This document shows, in pieces, positions 37,246 through 43,905 of a stretch of 64,000 bases of DNA (its first letter is position 1; each line of letters starts with the position of its first letter). Position numbers and translations under genes: made by a program. Under the pieces are notes generated by a model that was not told the DNA's origin, did no database searches, and was given only the letters and a program-made list of their open reading frames with translations. The stretch is taken from NCBI RefSeq assembly GCF_902833225.1, contig NZ_CADFEI010000005.1, forward strand, positions 310,001-374,000, read 5' to 3'. The stretch comes from Burkholderia sp. BCC1644. Its GTDB lineage: Bacteria > Pseudomonadota > Gammaproteobacteria > Burkholderiales > Burkholderiaceae.

Positions 37246-37749
37246 ATGACCGAAAATTCGATCGAGGCTTTCTTCTTCATGCGTCAACAGCAGTTGACCA
37301 TGCAGGTGCACCTGTACGCCCTTGTCGACGGCCTTCTTTACGCGGATGCGGCCAACGGATCATCACCCCAGCGATCGCGGTCGGCCGTGGCCGTGTTCGA
37401 CGACACGCAGGACGCGACGCTGTCCGACGCGGGACCATGGCTATTCAGCTACGAGCACGCACCCGGCCGCATCCGCCAGACGCTCGCCGCGATGGCAGCC
37501 GGCCCAACTGGCGTGACGTGGCTGATCAGCGCATATCCGATCGAGTCTCTCGCCGACGAGCTGCGCAGACGCCTCGATGTACGCCTACCAGACGGCCGCA
37601 CGGCCCTCCTGCGATTCTTCGATGCCCGCATCATGCCCAACATGGCGTCGCTGATGGAATTCACGCAGCGCATGCAGTTCTTCGTGCCGACATTTGACTG
37701 GCTCGTCGAAGTAAATGGAAAACTGAGGGGAGTACACCCGCATGCTTGA
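37246..37749 (+). CDS. DUF4123 type VI effector chaperone
   Basis: 167 aa. It opens with LYALVDGLLYADA and continues with HAPGRIRQTLAAMAAGPTGV, ending with LLRFFDARIMPNMASLM, the usual DUF4123 (Tap/TEC) pattern. These chaperones load a specific toxin onto the VgrG/PAAR tip. It starts three bases after the PAAR gene and overlaps the next gene by eight. Confidence 0.92.
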   Translation: MTENSIEAFFFMRQQQLTMQVHLYALVDGLLYADAANGSSPQRSRSAVAVFDDTQDATLSDAGPWLFSYEHAPGRIRQTLAAMAAGPTGVTWLISAYPIESLADELRRRLDVRLPDGRTALLRFFDARIMPNMASLMEFTQRMQFFVPTFDWLVEVNGKLRGVHPHA

Positions 37750-38218
37750 ACTGACAAGCGAACAGGTTGCCGGCCTTGCCGAGATCGATGCGCGCGGCTA
37801 CGTCGAGCGTGTCAGGCAGGATCTCGTCAAAGCGGACCCGAAACTGGCCGCCGACACCACGCTTCCAACGAGACTTTGGAATGCATATATCGCTGCGCGT
37901 CAGCTCGGCATCGAATCCGACGAGAACGTCGAATCGTTTCTCCACATCGAAGCGTACGCCCCGAGTTTCTATACGAAGCCGGCGACGCGCGCATGGCTAA
38001 CTCGTCCTGGTCGATCGCCGGACGAGCGCTTTCACGACTATTTCCGCGTCATGAAATGGCGCATCGAACATCCGGAATACGACAGGAGATCAATAGATGG
38101 CGGGGTTCGCGGTACCAATAATAGAGGCGGCAGCGACAGAGCTTGGACCAGTATTGGCGCGAGCTGGCGTCGCCTTGTTGGGCGGACTGGGGCTGGCGGG
38201 GACGGCGAGCCTGTCTAG
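37742..38218 (+). CDS. Small co-adaptor of the type VI effector
   Basis: 158 aa. No strong motif; position and size match the co-chaperone gene (co-TecT) between DUF4123 and toxin in the P. aeruginosa TseT locus. The first 115 residues look like a helical domain (LELTSEQVAGLAEIDARGYV, WRIEHPEYDRRS). The last 40 residues lie in the region that also encodes the start of the toxin in another frame, and their Gly/Arg/Ser composition suggests they are not under strong constraint. Confidence 0.68.
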   Translation: MLELTSEQVAGLAEIDARGYVERVRQDLVKADPKLAADTTLPTRLWNAYIAARQLGIESDENVESFLHIEAYAPSFYTKPATRAWLTRPGRSPDERFHDYFRVMKWRIEHPEYDRRSIDGGVRGTNNRGGSDRAWTSIGASWRRLVGRTGAGGDGEPV

Positions 38219-38708
38219 CGATACGCCAAAGGACGAGAGCAAGGCCAAGACAGACGCCAAGGCAGTGCCCCGCACCGGAGAAAAGTGCAAAAAATGTCCG
38301 CCGGAAGAATCTGGGCAGCCTCTCCGCAGAAACCACCACATGTCGGCGCATGCTCGAAAGTACCAAGCCAGGATCACGGGGCGGCCGTACAGCGTCGAGG
38401 AAGGGTGGAGCGAGGAATGGGTGTGGCTTGGAACTGACTTCGACGGATTCTTGCCCGCCGAATGCCTGTTGCAAGAAGCAAAGTCACTTTATGCGAAGTT
38501 TTTGGAACGCGACAAACACGGCGAACTTCAGCCGCGTGAATGGTTCGACGGTCACGAAGACCTTCAGAACGCCTTGATTCGGCAAGCGAAAAAGGTGAAC
38601 GCTAACCCTCCAGCTCGTCTGAAATGGTACTTTGAAGAAGCTGATACGCAGGAGTTCATGCTTCCCTACCTGACCACCAACCGAGTACAGTCGGTCGTGC
38701 AACCGTAA
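38097..38708 (+). CDS. Tox-REase-5 nuclease toxin (type VI effector)
   Basis: 203 aa. An N-terminal hydrophobic Ala/Gly-rich stretch (about 8-37) is followed by a linker and a toxin domain beginning GEKCKKCPPE. Restriction-endonuclease fold residues are visible: TDFDGF with D114/D116 and an ExK-type EAK at 127-129. Matches Tox-REase-5 as in TseT, which degrades DNA of target cells. An AGGAG site precedes ATG 38097, which lies inside the end of the co-adaptor gene (122-base overlap). The cognate immunity gene follows after 12 bases. Confidence 0.87.
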   Translation: MAGFAVPIIEAAATELGPVLARAGVALLGGLGLAGTASLSSDTPKDESKAKTDAKAVPRTGEKCKKCPPEESGQPLRRNHHMSAHARKYQARITGRPYSVEEGWSEEWVWLGTDFDGFLPAECLLQEAKSLYAKFLERDKHGELQPREWFDGHEDLQNALIRQAKKVNANPPARLKWYFEEADTQEFMLPYLTTNRVQSVVQP

Positions 38709-38720
38709 TCCGAGACGAAT

Positions 38721-39431
38721 ATGGACTTCAGGCTTCAATTCAAGGACGCAACGCTCGACCCGATGAACTTCGAGCAGGCACTATCACGCATTCACGTCGT
38801 GACGAACGAGCTGGCTCAGATCGACCCAAAGTTTAGTCGCTGGTACGCACGCGGGAAAAGCCGCGACGAGGCATTGCTCTATCCCGCGTTCGAAGACGGG
38901 GCACCATCAACAGCAATCCAAGCCGTACTGAAGCACAAGTTCGCAGCAGACCCAACAACAACATTTGTGGCATTGTGGGACGGCAACGAAGGCGACGCGC
39001 GCGGCGCGACTCTCGCGTGCCATCTCAATGAGGCAGGCACCTACAACTCGTTTGAGCTGTCGATGTCGGACTCAACTGCCCTCGGCAATCTCGATGCGGT
39101 GCTCAGAATTGTGCGTTCCATCGTTATGGCGTTCAACCCGGCCTACATCACGGTTTCCCCGCGAAGCTACGTGGCGAAGCAGGTTTTCGACGACAAACCC
39201 GGCGTCGGCTGGATGCTTTACCTGCCAACCGTAGTAACACAGCAGCAGGTTCCTGAGGCCCGCGAGATTGTTCCAGTCCCGGAGGCCGGCAAAGCTCAGA
39301 CTGGCACAATCATCGTCAGCACAATCGATGCTCCGTTCTCGATGCAGAATCCCGAGCACATCGAGACGGCAAATCGCATCGAGGTCCGGCTCGTCGATCA
39401 AGATCTTCTGCCCGCCTTTGCAGACCTGTAA
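38721..39431 (+). CDS. Imm52-like immunity protein
   Basis: 236 aa, soluble, acidic. Placed directly after the Tox-REase-5 toxin, as for Imm52 partners such as TsiT. Its N-terminal half has FRLQFKDATLDPMNFEQALSRI and the middle WDGNEGDARGATLACHL. The family assignment is by context and general pattern. It should bind and block the nuclease in the producing cell. Ends the cassette; a terminator hairpin follows. Confidence 0.78.
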   Translation: MDFRLQFKDATLDPMNFEQALSRIHVVTNELAQIDPKFSRWYARGKSRDEALLYPAFEDGAPSTAIQAVLKHKFAADPTTTFVALWDGNEGDARGATLACHLNEAGTYNSFELSMSDSTALGNLDAVLRIVRSIVMAFNPAYITVSPRSYVAKQVFDDKPGVGWMLYLPTVVTQQQVPEAREIVPVPEAGKAQTGTIIVSTIDAPFSMQNPEHIETANRIEVRLVDQDLLPAFADL

Positions 39432-39436
39432 TTGCA

Positions 39437-39464
39437 ATGCCGGCGCGATCCGTTGCGCCGGCAT
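39437..39464. terminator. Hairpin terminator between convergent genes
   Basis: Arms ATGCCGGCGC (39437-39446) and GCGCCGGCAT (39455-39464) with an eight-base loop, placed between the immunity gene (plus) and the Dam gene (minus). Confidence 0.8.
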
Positions 39465-39470
39465 CATCGA

Positions 39471-40259
39471 TTAAAACAACCCTACAGGCTGCGCCGCGAC
39501 ATCCCAACTGAAAATGATCAGCTCGTTCCGCTCGACGCCTTTCCCGCCCCCGACCGTGTACTGAATCGGCACGGTTTCGATGTGAAACCCGTCGAACGCA
39601 CGCCGGATGTCCGGATGGTCATTCAAGCTAACGACCGCACGGCCTTTGATAGAACGTAGCTTCGCGGCCATCTTCTCGTATTCGGAGAACGGAAATGCGA
39701 CCCCATACCCTTCGGTCTCATAGTACGGCGGGTCCAAGTAGAACAGCGTATGCGGCCGGTCGTATCGATCGATACAGGCTGCCCAATCCAGACGCTCCAC
39801 GAACGTATTCGCCAAACGTAGGTGTGCCGCAGACAGTTCCTCCTCGATGCGCAGCAGGTTTAGGCCCGGCGGGGTTGTCGTCGCCGTACCGAATGTTTGC
39901 CCTTCGAGCTTCCCGCCAAAGCAACTTTTCTGCAGGTAGTAGAAGCGTGCAGCACGCTGGATATCGGTGAGCGTTTCCGGGACCGTCTGCTTCAGCCATT
40001 CGAACACCTGCCGGCTGGTGAGCGCCCATTTGAACTGCCGCACAAACTCCTCCAGGTGATGTTGCACGACACGGTATAAGTTGATCAGCTCGCCGTTGAC
40101 GTCGTTGACTACTTCAACCTTCGCCGGCGGCCGAAGGAAATACAGTGCGGCCCCGCCAGCGAACACTTCGACATAGCAGTCGTGAGCCGGGAAACGCGGG
40201 ATGATGTGGTCTGCGAGACGGCGCTTACCGCCGATCCAAGGAATGATGGGATTTGCCAT
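39471..40259 (-). CDS. Phage DNA adenine methylase (D12 class)
   Basis: 262 aa. The N-terminal PIIPWIGGKRRLADHII motif, the S-adenosylmethionine loop YVEVFAGGAALYF and the catalytic DPPY (HTLFYLDPPYYETEGYG) define the Dam/D12 class of N6-adenine methyltransferases. It probably methylates GATC-like sites and may protect phage DNA or time phage genes. Its own small transcription unit, downstream of the lysis terminator. Confidence 0.93.
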   Translation of the reverse strand: MANPIIPWIGGKRRLADHIIPRFPAHDCYVEVFAGGAALYFLRPPAKVEVVNDVNGELINLYRVVQHHLEEFVRQFKWALTSRQVFEWLKQTVPETLTDIQRAARFYYLQKSCFGGKLEGQTFGTATTTPPGLNLLRIEEELSAAHLRLANTFVERLDWAACIDRYDRPHTLFYLDPPYYETEGYGVAFPFSEYEKMAAKLRSIKGRAVVSLNDHPDIRRAFDGFHIETVPIQYTVGGGKGVERNELIIFSWDVAAQPVGLF

Positions 40260-40351
40260 TGTGAAAGCCGTTTTTAAACTTGGTGTAGAATCCGGCCCGC
40301 CTACGTAGGTAAGCAGGGCCTTGGCTGATTCACTGGCTAGCTCAGTGGAAA

Positions 40352-40389
40352 GGCGACCGGGTCAATGCGCGAACATTTCCCCGGTCGCC
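40352..40389 (-). terminator. Terminator after the lysis cassette
   Basis: Arms GGCGACCGGG (40352-40361) and CCCGGTCGCC (40380-40389); read on the minus strand the stem ends in CGCCTTTCC. It lies 37 bases beyond the Rz gene and closes the late region. Confidence 0.72.
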
Positions 40390-40426
40390 CTGTTTCTCTC
40401 GAAGCTGCGTGGCTTCGATTGCCGCG

Positions 40427-40921
40427 TTACTGCGGCAGATTGGTTTGTGCGTTGCCGATCAACGCGTCGTAACTGCGCTCGCATTGCCTGCCGGCGATGC
40501 CTCGCTCGTCAGCGATCTTTGCCAACTCTCCCGCACGCTCGTCAGCCCGGCCGAACACGTCGGCGAGCAGATCGAGGGCGTCGCCGGTTGCCGGGCTTCC
40601 GGCCGCAGCGCCGGCACGCCGGACGTCGTCGACGAGTGCGGCGACTTGCTTGCGCAGCCCATCAGCAGAAGCACCTGCAACAGCAGCATCAGCGGCTGCC
40701 TGATCACGTTCTTTCGCAGCATCGGTTGCGATCTCCTGTTGTGCCGCCAGCCGGCGGCGAAATTCGTTACGTTCGTTCGTCAGGCCATCGATCTGCCGCG
40801 CCTGATCCGCCACCTTCGCGGATTGGTCGGCATCGCGATGCCCCTCGAAATAGCCACAGGCAGCGCCGGCTATGACGCTGGCGACGACGAGCAGCCAGAT
40901 GCGCGGATCGATCCACTTCAT
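40427..40921 (-). CDS. Inner-membrane spanin subunit (Rz-like, DUF2514)
   Basis: 164 aa. One N-terminal membrane segment (IWLLVVASVIAGAACGYF, about 8-25) and a long Ala/Gln/Arg-rich periplasmic coiled coil up to about residue 110. This is the layout of phage i-spanins, which with Rz1 fuse the inner and outer membranes at lysis. The start overlaps the endolysin stop (ATGA). A lipoprotein gene is nested inside it in another frame. Confidence 0.85.
   Translation of the reverse strand: MKWIDPRIWLLVVASVIAGAACGYFEGHRDADQSAKVADQARQIDGLTNERNEFRRRLAAQQEIATDAAKERDQAAADAAVAGASADGLRKQVAALVDDVRRAGAAAGSPATGDALDLLADVFGRADERAGELAKIADERGIAGRQCERSYDALIGNAQTNLPQ
40459..40722 (-). CDS. Nested outer-membrane spanin lipoprotein (Rz1-like)
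   Basis: 87 aa, entirely inside the Rz-like gene in a different frame. The N-terminus MLRKNVIRQPLMLLLQVLLL leads to a lipobox (LLMGC, Cys23), and the mature part has several Pro and Ser (ALRPEARQPATPS), as in Rz1 proteins. It should be an outer-membrane-anchored o-spanin partner of Rz. The nested arrangement is known from lambda-type lysis cassettes. Confidence 0.75.
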   Translation of the reverse strand: MLRKNVIRQPLMLLLQVLLLMGCASKSPHSSTTSGVPALRPEARQPATPSICSPTCSAGLTSVRESWQRSLTSEASPAGNASAVTTR

Positions 40922-41412
40922 GCGGTCACCTCCCCACCGGCCAAGCGATACGCAGCCAGCAATTTCTCAATGTCGTTTTCATGCTGGCCATAGCCGGCCC
41001 CCGGCAGACTGGCCCACACGTTCGATACCTTCGCGACGGCTTCGCGAAACCGACCCGCGTCGATCAACGGCAACGCACCGTGCTCGCGGAGCTGCTGCAG
41101 CGCGTATCGATCCTGCGACACCGGTCCGAAGTCGGGCAGCTTCATCTGCGCCTGATAGATCCGCCACCAGCGCGTGAGGATCTGGTAACGACCGGCCGCT
41201 GTCGACGGCACGCGGATCTGTCGGTTGAGCACGTTCGGATGCGCGGCATAGCTCGCAAACAGCAGCGGCCGCGATGCCGTCGCACCGACCAGTACGTTGT
41301 AACCGTCGTCCGACTTCGCGAGCAGCGGCGAGCCGATCTCACTAACTGCGATCATGTCGAGAAACGCCACACGGTTCATTCCGCCCGCAGCGGTCACACT
41401 GATTCGCGCCAT
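40918..41412 (-). CDS. Endolysin, lambda R-like transglycosylase (GH104)
   Basis: 164 aa. It lines up along its whole length with lambda gpR: FLDMIAVSEIG (catalytic Glu25), GYNVLVGAT, STAAGRYQILTRWWRIYQAQ, SQDRYALQQLREHGALPLID and SNVWASLPGAGYGQHE. No signal peptide, so it needs the holin to reach the wall. ATG at 41412 is chosen: its GGGGGG-type ribosome site sits at good distance; a GTG at 41418 overlapping the holin stop is possible. Confidence 0.94.
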   Translation of the reverse strand: MARISVTAAGGMNRVAFLDMIAVSEIGSPLLAKSDDGYNVLVGATASRPLLFASYAAHPNVLNRQIRVPSTAAGRYQILTRWWRIYQAQMKLPDFGPVSQDRYALQQLREHGALPLIDAGRFREAVAKVSNVWASLPGAGYGQHENDIEKLLAAYRLAGGEVTA

Positions 41413-41414
41413 CG

Positions 41415-41699
41415 TCACTTCCCCCCAAATACACGCTTTGCATTCCGGCGCAGCAGCACTTCGAGGTACTGCGACCCCACAATGCCGAGCGCACTCCCGA
41501 GGCCGAGCAGCGCGATCGGCGGCAGATCCGGGATCTGCAGCAGCGCAATGCCGGCCACCATCGACGTAGCGGACCCCAACATGGCCCGGCCGGCGACGAG
41601 CCGAATCGTCAGCTGCTCCCCGCCCACCAACACCTTCGCGATGCCAATCAATCCGCCCATGATGATCAGCTCCAGAATCGTCTTTTCGTGGTCTTGCAT
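41415..41699 (-). CDS. Phage holin
   Basis: 94 aa with two to three membrane segments (about 11-25, 43-55, 60-75) and a short basic C-terminus (RRNAKRVFGGK), the usual holin build. It starts the lysis cassette holin-endolysin-Rz/Rz1 and overlaps the endolysin region. The upstream hairpin at 41727-41755 separates it from the tail genes. Confidence 0.83.
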   Translation of the reverse strand: MQDHEKTILELIIMGGLIGIAKVLVGGEQLTIRLVAGRAMLGSATSMVAGIALLQIPDLPPIALLGLGSALGIVGSQYLEVLLRRNAKRVFGGK

Positions 41700-41726
41700 C
41701 GGTTCCCCTTAGCCCGATAAAAAGAA

Positions 41727-41755
41727 AGGCCGCCCCGGTTTCCCGTGAGCGGCCT
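41727..41755 (-). terminator. Terminator-like hairpin between tail gene D and holin
   Basis: Arms AGGCCGC (41727-41733) and GCGGCCT (41749-41755); on the minus strand the stem is followed by TTCTTTTTATC. Confidence 0.8.
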
Positions 41756-41776
41756 GCAAATACAGTGCGTGACGCG

Positions 41777-42826
41777 TTACTGCGGCGCCGGCACCACCAG
41801 ATTGATTTTCTTGCCCGACTTCTTCTTGTGCCCGACCTTCGCTTTCCCCTTGTTCCCTCCGTTCAAAGTCACGACCGTGATCCACCCGCGCGATGCGTAC
41901 GTGTGCTCGACCGACTCGATCAGAAACTCACCGTCGACACCGGTCTTGAACCCTTTCAGCGCGATCGTCTTTTCCGCCGACAGATCTGCACGCCCGCGCA
42001 TCGTCAGCCGGCTCGTCGACGTATGCCGATTGAGCGTCGCCATGCGCGACGTGGCACCGGCCTTCGCGGCTTCCGGACTGGCGAATGCGTGGCGCTCGGT
42101 ATGCACCGCGGACGCACCTGGCGGCGCATCCGGATTCGGGATCGTCAGATCGATCTTCTTCCCCGTCTTGCGGTCGTGCACCTTCGTACGCACGGCCGCG
42201 AAGCTCGCGCGGTCCGGGAAGTTGATGTCGTAATCGAGCAGGTCACCCGGCGCGAGCGTGACGATCGGCAGCGGCTTGCCGCTCGCACTCTTGCCACCGC
42301 CGCGTGGCAGGACGATCAGCTTGCCGGCCTTGACCGTCGCCGTCGCACCGTACTGGCGAGCCACGCGTGTGATGAAGTGCAGATCGCTCTCGCCGAACTG
42401 GTCGATGCGCGGCACGACGACGTCGACGTCACATGCGGCCACCCACTTGTTACGACGCGCGACGTCGCCGACGATGTCGGCCAGCTTCACGTTCGACCAG
42501 CTCCCGTTACGCTGCGTTTTCGACGTCGCACGCATGTTCGCGGGCTTGCCCTTGATCACGACGCTGGCCGGCGGCCCGCGCAATCCAACCTCGTCGACGG
42601 CATACTCGCCGAGCATCGACAGCCCCTGCCCCTCCCAGCCGATCGACACCTTCAGCGTCGCGCCCTTCGGCGGAAACTCGATGCGGCCATCGCGATCGTC
42701 GAGCGTGATCGTGCACTCGTCTGCGTCTAGACCGGGTTTGTCCATCGACCGGATCTCGAGCACGCGATCCTGAATGACCTTCGTCACGTCCGAGCCGTTC
42801 GCGACAATCTGAAAAATCGCTTCCAT
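41777..42826 (-). CDS. D: P2-type tail protein D (hub/late control)
   Basis: 349 aa. Homologue of P2 gpD: MEAIFQIVANGSDVTKVIQD, the repeated LSMLGEYAVDEVGLRGPPASVVIKG region and FLIESVEHTYASRGWITVV near the end. Forms part of the tail tip/baseplate hub of a contractile tail. Last gene of the tail run; ten bases after X. Confidence 0.93.
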   Translation of the reverse strand: MEAIFQIVANGSDVTKVIQDRVLEIRSMDKPGLDADECTITLDDRDGRIEFPPKGATLKVSIGWEGQGLSMLGEYAVDEVGLRGPPASVVIKGKPANMRATSKTQRNGSWSNVKLADIVGDVARRNKWVAACDVDVVVPRIDQFGESDLHFITRVARQYGATATVKAGKLIVLPRGGGKSASGKPLPIVTLAPGDLLDYDINFPDRASFAAVRTKVHDRKTGKKIDLTIPNPDAPPGASAVHTERHAFASPEAAKAGATSRMATLNRHTSTSRLTMRGRADLSAEKTIALKGFKTGVDGEFLIESVEHTYASRGWITVVTLNGGNKGKAKVGHKKKSGKKINLVVPAPQ

Positions 42827-42835
42827 TGCACCTCA

Positions 42836-43042
42836 CTACGTCCAGAGTTGGACGGACTCGTCACGCGGCGCATCCAGATCCGGCATCAGGATCTCGACGC
42901 CGGCCGGGAACGGCTGCGGTCGATTCGCCAGCCCCGGATTCGCTTCGTACACGGCCTCGACCGTTCCCTGCAGCGCCCCGTAGAAGCGATAGCAAAGCGT
43001 GTCGAGCACGTCGCCGTCAGACGTTCTTAAAGTCTTCGCCAT
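42836..43042 (-). CDS. X: P2-type tail protein X (LysM-like)
   Basis: 68 aa with the gpX pattern: TSDGDVLDTLCYRFYG, VEAVYEANPGLA and FPAGVEILMPDL, a LysM-like peptidoglycan-binding fold. It overlaps the end of U by 26 bases and precedes D, the P2 gene order. Confidence 0.94.
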   Translation of the reverse strand: MAKTLRTSDGDVLDTLCYRFYGALQGTVEAVYEANPGLANRPQPFPAGVEILMPDLDAPRDESVQLWT

Positions 43043-43895
43043 AGCGACCGAACTCCACCGAGAAAGTTTGCTTGCGCGGCAAGCCGTCCGCGAGCAGCGC
43101 GTCCTGTTCCTCCTCGATCGCCTGCAACAGCCAGCGGCCGAGCACTTCGCCGTCGCCCGTCGTGAGCTGCACGGGCTTCATCCGGCCGCCGATCGCACGC
43201 AGCCGGCTGATCTGCTTCGTACCGGCCCCGAGCGACGGGAACACGACGCCCGAGAGCGTGATCGTTTCGCCCCCTTCGCTGACGGGCTGCAGCGCCTCCT
43301 GACGATTCAGGCGCTCCTGAGACGCCACGCGATACCGCGTCGCTCGTCGCAGCTTGTCGTGAGCTGCTGTCGACAGGTTGAAGTGGAACGCGTCTCCGGC
43401 ATCCGTCGTCATCGACATCAGGTGTGGCGTGCTCGACGACGCGCCGTCGAACAGACCCGACAGCATCGAGCCGACACCCGTCGACTTGATCACGTCCATC
43501 ACCGCCGAGTCTTTCAGGCCAACCGCCGCGTTGAATTGATTCCACGCCCCGCCCAATGCAGACTTGACGCTGTCGGCGGCAGCCCGCACAAGGGGGAAAT
43601 TCGATCCGTCGACGGCCTTCAGAATCGAGCCGATCGATGCCTGCGTCGCGTTGAAGCTGCGCACGACAGCGCCGACCTGCGGAAACAGATCCGACGCCAC
43701 CGACAGCGCGCTCGTCGCGCCTGTCAGCAGCTCGGCCGCGCTGCTCAGATTGCCGGTCGCGAGACGCTGCAGCACCTCGACCGTCGCCATGCTCGCCGCA
43801 CGGTTCCGATCGAATATGCGAACCATCTGCCGCACACGCTCCGTCGCGATCCCCGCCTGCGTTGCCGCCCCCGTGATCTGTCGAATCACGTCCAT
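43017..43895 (-). CDS. U: P2-type tail protein U with N-terminal extension
   Basis: 292 aa. The C-terminal 130 residues match gpU (ITLSGVVFPSLGAGTKQISRL, VLGRWLLQAIEEEQDALLADG, QTFSVEFGRYG). P2 gpU is about 159 residues, so there are about 135 additional N-terminal residues, helical, Ala/Val/Thr-rich and unlike gpU, that resemble tape-measure sequence. Tail terminator role in P2. Confidence 0.9.
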   Translation of the reverse strand: MDVIRQITGAATQAGIATERVRQMVRIFDRNRAASMATVEVLQRLATGNLSSAAELLTGATSALSVASDLFPQVGAVVRSFNATQASIGSILKAVDGSNFPLVRAAADSVKSALGGAWNQFNAAVGLKDSAVMDVIKSTGVGSMLSGLFDGASSSTPHLMSMTTDAGDAFHFNLSTAAHDKLRRATRYRVASQERLNRQEALQPVSEGGETITLSGVVFPSLGAGTKQISRLRAIGGRMKPVQLTTGDGEVLGRWLLQAIEEEQDALLADGLPRKQTFSVEFGRYGEDFKNV

Positions 43896-43905
43896 AGCGC
43901 CTCCC

